Shown piece by piece: positions 5,989 through 12,109 of a stretch of 12,109 nt of DNA. Made by a program: the position numbers and the translations under genes. Positions within the stretch are counted from its first letter, which is position 1; each line of letters starts with the position of its first letter. The notes beneath the pieces are model-generated. The model was not told the origin of the DNA. It saw only the letters and a program-made list of their open reading frames with translations, and ran no database searches. The stretch is from Candidatus Eiseniibacteriota bacterium. GTDB lineage: Bacteria > Eisenbacteria > RBG-16-71-46. Location of the stretch: the NCBI GenBank assembly GCA_005893365.1, contig VBPB01000037.1, forward strand, positions 1-12,109. The letters run 5' to 3'.

Positions 5989-8900
5989 ATGAGCGAGGGC
6001 GCATCGACGCGACGTCCCGGCGGCATGGACGCCGGCATCCCTAAGCCCCACGACCTCCCGGCCACCTTGGGCGTGTCCACACCCCGGCCGGAGGCCTCGC
6101 GGGCGGCGGGGACCGGAGCGGCGGGGCTCGGCTTGGTCGCCGCGCTGGTGCTGTGCTCGGGCGCGTGCGGGCTCATCTATCAGACCGCCTGGCTCCGCGA
6201 GCTGCGCCTGGTGTTCGGCATCTCGACGCCGGCCACCGCCGCCACGCTCGCCATCTTCATGGCCGGCCTCGGCGTCGGCAGCCTGTGGCTCGGCGCGCGC
6301 GTGGACCGGGTCACGAACCCGCTCTTCTTCTACGGCGTGCTCGAGCTGGGCATCGCGGCCTCGGCGGCGTTGTCGCCGGCGCTGCTCGCGCTGGTGCGCA
6401 TCGCGTACTTCGCGCTGGGCGGCCAGGCGTCGCTGGGGCTGGTCGGCAGCACCCTGGTGCGCCTGGCGCTGGCGGCCTGCGTCATCGGCGTCCCGGCCAT
6501 CCTCATGGGCGGCACGCTCCCGGCGGTGGCGCGCGCGGTCACCGCCGCGGGCGACCAGGGCCGGCGCCGCCTCGCGCGGGTCTACGCCATCAACACGCTG
6601 GGTGCGGTCGGCGGCGTGGTGCTCGCCACGTTCGTCCTGATCGAGCGCCTGGGGGCGCATCTCACCGTGTGGCTCGCGGCCGCCGTGAACCTCGGCGCCG
6701 GGCTGGCGGCGGTGGCGCTGGCCTCCGGGCCGTCCACGCCGGCGGCGCACCTGCGTCTGGTCCCGAGCCCGCCGGCCGCCGCCGCGACGCCGCAGGTGGG
6801 GCCGCGGGGCGTGTACGCGGCGTCGGCGCTGGTCGGGTTCGTCTTCTTCCTCATGGAGATCGTGTGGTATCGCATGCTGACGCCGCTGCTGGGCGGGACG
6901 ACCTACACGTTCGGCGTGATCCTCGCCATGGCCCTGCTCGGGATCGGCCTCGGCAGCGCGCTCTACGCGCTGCGGTCGGGCCCGGGCGGCCCCACGCGCG
7001 CGGCGTTCGCGGCGACCTGCGGCCTCGAGGCGCTGGCGCTCGCGTTCCCGTACGCGCTCGGCGACCGGCTCGCGGTCCTGGCCATGATGCTCCGGCCGCT
7101 CGGCCTGATGGGCTTCGGCGGGGGCGTGCTGGCCTGGTCGGTGATCGCCGGCATCGTGGTGCTGCCCGCCGCCCTCGTCGCGGGATTCCAGTTCCCGCTG
7201 CTGGTGCGTCTGCTGGGCGAAGGCCGGACCGACATCGGGAGCCACACCGGCCGGGCCTACGCGTGGAACACGGCGGGCGCCATCGCCGGCTCGCTGGCGG
7301 GCGGCTTCGGGCTCCTGCCCTGGCTGACCGCCCCCGGCGTCTGGTACCTGGCCACCTGGCTGCTGGCGGCCTTGAGCGTGTGGACGGTCGTGGCCTCGGC
7401 GCGCTCGCAGCGGTCGGGTGTCCTGCGGGCGATTGCCGTCGTGGCGACCCTCGGCGCCATCCTGCTCGTGGTCGTGGCCCAGGGTCCGACGGCGTTCTGG
7501 CGGCACGGCGGCATCGGCGCGGGCCGCGCGACGACCTTGACCGAGATGAAGACGCCCAACGACCTGCGGGGCTTGGTCCAGGAGCTCCGCAACCGGGTCG
7601 GCTGGCAGGCCGAGGGACGCGAGAGCTCGATCGCGGCGTTCGACGACGATGGGCTGGCCCTCATCGTCGGCGGCAAGTCGGATGGCAACGTGATCGCGGA
7701 CGCCGGCACCCAGGTCATGTGCGGGATGGTGGGCGCCCTGCTCCATCCGCAGCCGCGACGGGCCCTGGTCATCGGCCTCGGGACCGGGAGCACCTCCGGA
7801 TGGCTGGGGCGCGTGCCGTCGATCGAGCGCGTGGACACGATCGAGCTCGAGCCGGCGGTGGTCGAGTTCGCGCGGCGCTGCGCGGTCGCGAACCAGGACG
7901 TCACGCGCAATCCGAAGCAGCACATCGTCATCGGCGACGGCCGTGAGTTCATGCAGACCACCCGCGACCGCTACGACCTGATCGTCTCGGAGCCGTCGAA
8001 CCCCTATCGCGCCGGGGTGGCCAGCATGTTCACGCGGGAGTTCTACACCAGCGCCGAGCGCCGGCTTAAGCCGGGCGGCATGTTCCTCCAATGGGTCCAG
8101 ACCTACGAGGCCGACTTCGAGACCATCCGGATCGTCTACGCGACCCTGTGCTCGGTGTTCCCGAACGTCGAGACTTGGTCGACGCTGGAAGGTGACCTCC
8201 TGCTGGTGGGATCGCGCGAGCCGGTGGTCACCGACGTCGGCGCCCTGCGCCAGCGCATCGCCCAGGAGCCGTTCCGCTCGGCGCTCGAGCACGCCTGGCG
8301 GGTGCGGGATGCCGAGGGCGTGCTCGCGCACTACATGGGTGACCGCGACTTCGGCCTGACGCTGGCCAGCATGGGCGCTCCCATCGTCAACACCGACGAC
8401 CGGACGACGCTGGAGTATCGCTTCGCGCGCGGCCTCGGCAGCGCGCAACACGTGGACTTCGACGACCTGCGCCTGCTGGCGATGATGCGCCACCACGGTG
8501 TCCCGCACTGGTCCGGGCTCGGGCAGGTGGATCCCAACGACATCGCCGTCCGCAAGGCGACCATGCATGCCCAGGAGATGCTGGTGCCGCCGCCGGCCCC
8601 CGAGCGTGCGCCGGTGCACGACCGCGTCGCCGCGATGGGGGCGTTCGTGGCCGGGAACTACCCGCTGGCGCTCCGGTTCTGGGAGCACGGCGCGCAAGCC
8701 CCCGCCGACATCACCGAGCTGGCCATGATGGCCGCCGCGATGTGCGAGAACGGTGACGCGCGCGCGCTGCGGTCGCTGGCGGAGCTCAAGCGCTACCGGC
8801 CGGTCGAGGCCGACTTCCTGCTGGCGCGGCTGCTCGCCGTGCGCGGGGATCCGTTGGGTGCCACCACGGCCTACGAGTCCGCCTGCCGCGGGTACCGCAC

Positions 8901-9285
8901 CGACCCCTGGGCGTGGCCGGAGCTGGTGCAGCGACAGCTGCCGGTGGCCGTCGAGATCGCCCAACGCGGCGACCGGGCGTTGTCGGCGCGGCTGTTCGCG
9001 GCGCTCGAGCGTCCGTTCGCGGTCTCCTGCTCCAACGATGAACGCCTCGCGGCGCGCGTCGCGGTGGGGCGGGCCTTGGACGCCGGCGTGCCGGGCGCGT
9101 ACACGAGCCAGGCGCTCGACGGCTACGGCACGCGCCTGCCCTGGGACGAGCAGATCCTCGAGAACCGCGTGCGCTGCTACGAACGCCTGCGCGACCCGCG
9201 TCTGGACGATGCCCGCCGAGATCTCGAAATCTTCCAGGCGAATCTGGGCTCGCGCCTCGAGGTCGCGCCGCGGGTCGGAGGCTGA
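5989..9285 (+). CDS. Fused MFS-like membrane/spermidine-synthase-like protein, copy 2
   Basis: This 1,098-residue paralogue of the upstream gene is collinear with it over nearly its whole length. A 46-residue hydrophilic, Pro-rich N-terminus (20 longer than in copy 1) leads into about 13 predicted transmembrane helices (about 47-497). One of these, near 221-246 (GAHLTVWLAAAVNLGAG), is missing from copy 1. The spermidine-synthase-like domain (about 538-814) has VIGLGTGS (594-601), IELEP (618-622), IGDGRE (648-653), SEPSNP (667-672) and NTDDRTTLEY (801-810). The classical catalytic Asp motif is replaced, so aminopropyl transfer is unproven. The C-terminal extension (about 815-1098) is the most diverged part but keeps blocks such as RPVEADFL, SACRGYRTDPW and PWDEQ. 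ATG 5989 has a strong AGGAGG at 5979-5984. It ends 68 bp from the convergent kinase gene. Its likely location is the inner membrane with the enzyme-like domain on one side. Confidence 0.9.
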   Translation: MSEGASTRRPGGMDAGIPKPHDLPATLGVSTPRPEASRAAGTGAAGLGLVAALVLCSGACGLIYQTAWLRELRLVFGISTPATAATLAIFMAGLGVGSLWLGARVDRVTNPLFFYGVLELGIAASAALSPALLALVRIAYFALGGQASLGLVGSTLVRLALAACVIGVPAILMGGTLPAVARAVTAAGDQGRRRLARVYAINTLGAVGGVVLATFVLIERLGAHLTVWLAAAVNLGAGLAAVALASGPSTPAAHLRLVPSPPAAAATPQVGPRGVYAASALVGFVFFLMEIVWYRMLTPLLGGTTYTFGVILAMALLGIGLGSALYALRSGPGGPTRAAFAATCGLEALALAFPYALGDRLAVLAMMLRPLGLMGFGGGVLAWSVIAGIVVLPAALVAGFQFPLLVRLLGEGRTDIGSHTGRAYAWNTAGAIAGSLAGGFGLLPWLTAPGVWYLATWLLAALSVWTVVASARSQRSGVLRAIAVVATLGAILLVVVAQGPTAFWRHGGIGAGRATTLTEMKTPNDLRGLVQELRNRVGWQAEGRESSIAAFDDDGLALIVGGKSDGNVIADAGTQVMCGMVGALLHPQPRRALVIGLGTGSTSGWLGRVPSIERVDTIELEPAVVEFARRCAVANQDVTRNPKQHIVIGDGREFMQTTRDRYDLIVSEPSNPYRAGVASMFTREFYTSAERRLKPGGMFLQWVQTYEADFETIRIVYATLCSVFPNVETWSTLEGDLLLVGSREPVVTDVGALRQRIAQEPFRSALEHAWRVRDAEGVLAHYMGDRDFGLTLASMGAPIVNTDDRTTLEYRFARGLGSAQHVDFDDLRLLAMMRHHGVPHWSGLGQVDPNDIAVRKATMHAQEMLVPPPAPERAPVHDRVAAMGAFVAGNYPLALRFWEHGAQAPADITELAMMAAAMCENGDARALRSLAELKRYRPVEADFLLARLLAVRGDPLGATTAYESACRGYRTDPWAWPELVQRQLPVAVEIAQRGDRALSARLFAALERPFAVSCSNDERLAARVAVGRALDAGVPGAYTSQALDGYGTRLPWDEQILENRVRCYERLRDPRLDDARRDLEIFQANLGSRLEVAPRVGG

Positions 9286-9294
9286 CGCCGGGGA

Positions 9295-9329
9295 CGCGCC
9301 GGCTCGCGCCGTCGGAGCATCCCGGCGCG
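9295..9329. terminator. Inverted repeat between convergent genes
   Basis: CGCGCCGG (9295-9302) pairs perfectly with CCGGCGCG (9322-9329) around a 19-nt loop, in the gap between the copy 2 stop (9285) and the kinase stop (9354). Position favours a bidirectional terminator; the long loop and lack of T-runs keep this weak. Confidence 0.3.
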
Positions 9330-9353
9330 CTGCTCGCGATCCGCTAGCCGGCG

Positions 9354-10889
9354 CTACGCGATCTCGCCTGGCAGCTCGACGATGAACGCCGCACCCCGCG
9401 GCGCCCGCGCCTCGGCCCGCACCGCGCCGCCGTGCTGGGTCACGATCTCGCGCACGATCGCCAGCCCGAGCCCGGTCCCGTGCGCGGCCGCGGCGTCGGC
9501 GCGGAAGAAGCGCTCGAACACGTGCGGCAGGTCCGCCGCGGCGATGCCGGGGCCGTCGTCGCTCACCGTGAGCCGGAGCCGCCCGCCTTCGGTGCCGCCG
9601 AGGCGCTCGAGGCTCAGGACCACGCGGCCGCCCGCGGGCACGTAGCGCAGGGCGTTGACCAGCAGGTTCTCGATCATCTGCTCGAGCCTGCGCCCGTCGG
9701 CCAGCACCCAGGCCGCCTCGGCGTCCCCCGTCCACTCCAGCGCCAGCCCGGCCTCGGCGAAGCGCGGGGCGAGCCGCCGGGTGGTGTTGCGGCACAGCGC
9801 CATCCAGTCGAGGCGCTCGCGGTGGAGCGGCTGGGCCCCGGCCTCGAGCCGCGCCAGCTCGAGCAGCTCGGCGATCAACCGGTCCAGCCGCTTGGACTCC
9901 TCCAGGACGTCGTGCAGATAGGCGGCCCGCTCCTCGGGCGTGGTGGGGACCTTAGGGTCGAGGAGGGTCTCGACGTAGCCGCGGATCGAGGTGAGCGGGG
10001 TCGCCAGCTCGTGGGTGATGTCGGCCAGCAGCCGGCGCCGCTGCTGGTCGGTCTGTTCGAGCTGGGCCCGAGCCGCGGCCAGCCGCTCGGTCATGAGGTT
10101 GAAGCGCTCACCCAGGCGGGCGATCTCGTCCAAGCCGTGCGCCTCGACGCGGGCGGCGAGGTCGCCGCCGGTGACGCGGGTGGCGAAGCGCTCCAGCACG
10201 CGCAGCCGGTCGACCAGGATGCGGACCATGATGAGGCCGGCGACCGCCGAGGCCAGCACCGCGAAGGGCAGGAACAGCAGCAGCGTGCGCGCCTCGGGCA
10301 GCGACCACAGTCCGATGCGCGGGGTGGTGTCGAAGGCGGCCACGTCGCCGAAGCGAGCACTCTCGATGGTCACGGTGCGGTGGGCGATCAGGTCGAGGTG
10401 GAGGTCGGCCGCCGCCGCCGCCGGCTCGCCGGGCGGGGCCGCCTCGGCGGCACGGCCGTCGCGCGTCCCCACGGCGGCCGAGTCGGCGGCCAGACCGCCC
10501 GCCCCGCGCAGGGCCGCGCGCGCGGCGGCCGAGTCGGCCAGCCCCGCGCGCACCAGCAGGGCGACGATGCGCTCGCTCAGGTCGGCCGCGAGCGGGCGGC
10601 CGGCCACCAGCCGGCCGTCCCAGGCGCTCAAGACCAGGAACGCGCCGTCGTCGGCCGGCCGGTCTGAGCGCAGCACGCGCTTGAGCTCGCTCAGGTCGTA
10701 GGGGTCGGGCATCGCCGCGATCTGCCGCGACGCGCGATCCACCGCCAGCTCGGCCCGGTCGCGCGCGCGCTGGGCCGCGAGCGGGCGCAGCACGGCGGCG
10801 CTCACCACCAGCTCGAGCACGGTCGCGGCCCCCAGCACCAGCAGGAAGACGCCGGCGAAGGTCCAGACCAGGCTGCGCGGCCGCACCAT
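9354..10889 (-). CDS. HAMP-domain sensor histidine kinase
   Basis: This 511-residue membrane sensor kinase of a two-component system would autophosphorylate H293 and pass the phosphate to the regulator encoded just upstream. A first transmembrane helix lies at about 8-34, then an extracytoplasmic region (about 35-198) with an Ala-rich stretch near 120-165, and a second helix at about 201-225. HAMP follows at about 226-275 (VTGGDLAARV), then the HisKA H-box LADITHELATPLTSIRGY (288-305). The ATPase domain has the N-box MIENLLVNALRY (405-416), G1 DDGPGI (444-449), F-box FERFFRAD (458-465) and G2 GTGLGLAI (471-478). All catalytic motifs look intact. The start is ATG 10889-10887, 5 bp after the regulator's stop, with GAGG close upstream. 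The open frame runs further upstream but only as out-of-frame regulator sequence. The input signal cannot be inferred. Confidence 0.94.
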   Translation of the reverse strand: MVRPRSLVWTFAGVFLLVLGAATVLELVVSAAVLRPLAAQRARDRAELAVDRASRQIAAMPDPYDLSELKRVLRSDRPADDGAFLVLSAWDGRLVAGRPLAADLSERIVALLVRAGLADSAAARAALRGAGGLAADSAAVGTRDGRAAEAAPPGEPAAAAADLHLDLIAHRTVTIESARFGDVAAFDTTPRIGLWSLPEARTLLLFLPFAVLASAVAGLIMVRILVDRLRVLERFATRVTGGDLAARVEAHGLDEIARLGERFNLMTERLAAARAQLEQTDQQRRRLLADITHELATPLTSIRGYVETLLDPKVPTTPEERAAYLHDVLEESKRLDRLIAELLELARLEAGAQPLHRERLDWMALCRNTTRRLAPRFAEAGLALEWTGDAEAAWVLADGRRLEQMIENLLVNALRYVPAGGRVVLSLERLGGTEGGRLRLTVSDDGPGIAAADLPHVFERFFRADAAAAHGTGLGLAIVREIVTQHGGAVRAEARAPRGAAFIVELPGEIA

Positions 10890-10894
10890 GCGCC

Positions 10895-11555
10895 TCAGCC
10901 GGCGTCCTCGAACCGGTAGCCGGCGCCCCAGACGGTCTGCAGATGGCGCGGCCGGTCCGGGTCGGCTTCCAGCTTCTTGCGCAGCCGGCTCACCAGGCTG
11001 TCGATCGAGCGGTCGCCGACGATGCGGTCGTCGCCCCACACGTGCCGCATCAGGGCCTCGCGGCTGAAGACCTGGCCCGCCCGGCCGGCGAGGAAGTAGA
11101 GCAGGTCGAACTCCAGCGTGGTGAGCGTGACGCGGCGCCCGTCCTTCTCGGCCTCGCGCCGCGCGGGATCGATGCGCAGCGTGCCGAACACCAGCACCCG
11201 CTCGCGCTGGCCCGCGGTGGTGCGCCGCAGCAGCGCCCGCACGCGCGCCACCAGCTCGGAGGGGCTGAACGGCTTGGTGAGGTAGTCGTCCGCCCCGATC
11301 TCGAGCCCGAGCACCTTGTCGGCCTCGCTGGAGCACGTCGCTCGCGCGCCGCAGCCGGCGCGTGACCTCGAGCCCGCCCAGGCCGGGCAGGCCCAGGTCC
11401 AGCACCACCAGGGCCGGCCCGACGCGTTCGAACTCGGCCAGGGCGGTATCCCCGTCGCCGGCGAGGACGCAGGTGAAGTCCGCGGCCTCGAGGTTCTTGG
11501 CCACCAGGGCCGCGATGCGACGTTCGTCCTCGACCACGAGGATGGTGCGGATCAT
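10895..11555 (-). pseudogene. OmpR-family response regulator, frameshifted by a small deletion
   Basis: The gene encodes a receiver plus winged-helix DNA-binding regulator, partner of the adjacent kinase. From ATG 11555 the first frame gives ILVVEDE with acidic residues E9/D10 and phosphoacceptor D53 in VVLDLGLPGLGG, reading sensibly to SDV (residue 74, about 11334). The receiver then resumes in another frame as EADKVLGLEIGADDYLTKPF from 11326, including the conserved Lys. The OmpR-type winged helix follows (LTTLEFDLLYFLA, SREALMRHVWGDD, SIDSLVSRLRKKLE, VWGAGYRFED). The total is 661 bp, not a multiple of three. In relatives the gap is filled by a strand like PILMLTAR, so about 23 nt appear deleted, taking beta-4 and its switch Ser/Thr. 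Without the deletion the product would be 227 residues, normal for the family. Translation from GTG 11314 could still yield a DNA-binding fragment. An assembly error is a real alternative. Confidence 0.85.
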
Positions 11556-11590
11556 GGGGTCAGTGTCGGGGAGCCACCGGGCGAAGACAA

Positions 11591-11630
11591 GGGCCGACCC
11601 GGCCGCCACGGCGGTCGCGTGGATCGGCCC
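11591..11630 (-). terminator. Candidate intrinsic terminator of the YHYH gene
   Basis: On the minus strand, directly after the TAA at 11637-11635, GGGCCGA (11630-11624) pairs with TCGGCCC (11597-11591). Within it lies a nested CCGC/GCGG hairpin. The stem is followed on that strand by TTGTCTT (11590-11584), a partial T-tract. The regulator gene starts 35 bp further on, so its promoter, if separate, would have to lie close to this structure. Confidence 0.45.
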
Positions 11631-11634
11631 ACGC

Positions 11635-12109
11635 TTATCGGACGAGCAGCAGCTTGCGCGTCGCCACGTGGCCCGCGGCGCGCACCTGGTAGAAGTAGGC
11701 CCCGGCCGGCAGCCGCGAGCCGTCGAGAAGGACGCTGTGCGTTCCGGCGGGCATCGCGCCGTCGAGCAGCGTCTGGACGACCCGCCCGGAGAGGTCGAAC
11801 AGGCGGAGCGAGACGTGCCCCGCGACCGGAGTGCTGAAGGCGATGGTGGCGCGCTCGACGGCCGGGTTGGGCGCGTTCTGTCCCAGCCGGAACCAGGCGC
11901 CTCGGGACGCCTCCACGCCGATGAACGTGGGCGTGTAGTCGGTGACCGCATCCGTGATCGTGACTTGCCCGTTGGTCGTGATGTCGTCGGTCGCGACCAC
12001 GCCGTAGTAGCGCGGTCCGATCGCATACGGGTAGGCGGACGCGCCGGCCGCATCGACCGTCGTGTAGTAGGCATAGGTGCCGGCCGGGTACTCGGGCGTC
12101 ACGGCCGTG
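11635..12109 (-). CDS. YHYH-domain protein with FlgD-Ig/type IX-style C-terminal sorting domain (5' truncated)
   Basis: Only the last 157 codons are present; the gene continues beyond the right edge. The first part (TPEYPAGTYAYYTTVDAAG, then AYPYAIGPRYYG) matches, from memory, the end of YHYH-domain secreted proteins. After a linker of about 35 residues comes a beta-sandwich tail from LGQNAPNP, with FDLSGRVV, LPAGAYFYQV and the terminal RKLLLVR. This is the FlgD-Ig-like/type IX secretion C-terminal domain that exports and anchors proteins at the cell surface in FCB-group bacteria. The protein is therefore probably secreted or surface-bound; its N-terminal signal peptide and the YHYH repeats themselves would be outside the window. 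A GTG at 12102 is in frame but cuts into the domain, so it is not a credible start. It lies 79 bp upstream of the regulator on the same strand. Confidence 0.82.
   Translation of the reverse strand, partial: TAVTPEYPAGTYAYYTTVDAAGASAYPYAIGPRYYGVVATDDITTNGQVTITDAVTDYTPTFIGVEASRGAWFRLGQNAPNPAVERATIAFSTPVAGHVSLRLFDLSGRVVQTLLDGAMPAGTHSVLLDGSRLPAGAYFYQVRAAGHVATRKLLLVR

Noticed and set aside
2697..6176. A 1,159-codon open frame on the minus strand, antisense to copy 1
   Set aside because: Its product is almost entirely Arg/His/Gln/Gly/Glu with no recognisable fold. It mirrors a real plus-strand gene with strong family motifs, and such frames are expected when third positions are nearly all G or C.
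5872..9795. A 1,307-codon minus-strand open frame antisense to copy 2 and running into the kinase gene
   Set aside because: Low-complexity composition similar to the other antisense frame. It also overlaps the kinase in the wrong frame, so it is a shadow.
10890..12074. One very long kinase protein starting near 12074, as the open frame allows
   Set aside because: The upstream part runs through the YHYH gene out of frame, then the regulator's N-terminus in frame, then nonsense after the deletion. A normal kinase start with a membrane helix exists at 10889.

Overview
The window is very GC-rich, with C or G at most codon third positions, and densely coding; no stretch over 300 bases lacks a gene. 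It looks like a bacterial chromosome or metagenome contig. The gene cut by the right edge ends in a FlgD-Ig/type IX-style C-terminal sorting domain, and there are large fused membrane/spermidine-synthase-like proteins. Both are common in little-cultured high-GC lineages of the FCB type (Eisenbacteria- or Gemmatimonadota-like). That taxonomic guess is inference only. No tRNA, rRNA, IS element, CRISPR array, integrase or phage gene was seen.

Layout, left to right. (1) 1-389 (+): the 3' end of a gene resembling the C-terminal domain of thioredoxin/DipZ-type proteins, with a frameshift near 290-300. (2) 465-668 (+): a 67-residue cysteine-rich zinc-ribbon protein. (3) 705-1544 (-): a SirB1/transglutaminase-like plus TPR protein, convergent with the zinc ribbon. 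(4) 1543-2619 (+): an adenine glycosylase MutY, divergent from the SirB1 gene. Their two ATG start codons overlap on opposite strands in one CATG. (5) 2715-5900 and 5989-9285 (+): two tandem paralogues of about 1,060-1,100 residues. Each has an MFS-like membrane half, a spermidine-synthase-like Rossmann domain and a C-terminal helical extension of nearly 290 residues that I do not recognise. A perfect 18-bp palindrome lies between them. (6) 9354-10889 and 10895-11555 (-): a two-component system with an intact HAMP histidine kinase and an OmpR-family regulator gene broken by an apparent 23-nt deletion. (7) 11635-12109 (-): the 3' part of a secreted YHYH-domain protein with a surface-sorting tail.

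How the genes relate. The paralogue pair is the most unusual part. Copy 1 lacks about 19 residues that form a predicted transmembrane helix in copy 2, and the copies share short blocks that are nearly identical at the DNA level, which suggests gene conversion. Both carry Glu-Pro-Ser-Asn where classical polyamine synthases have their catalytic Asp motif, so polyamine synthesis should not be assumed. The kinase and regulator are spaced as one operon. MutY (8-oxoG:A repair) and the SirB1-type protein are ordinary housekeeping genes. Three separate genes show small apparent deletions, so read-level verification matters before calling pseudogenes.
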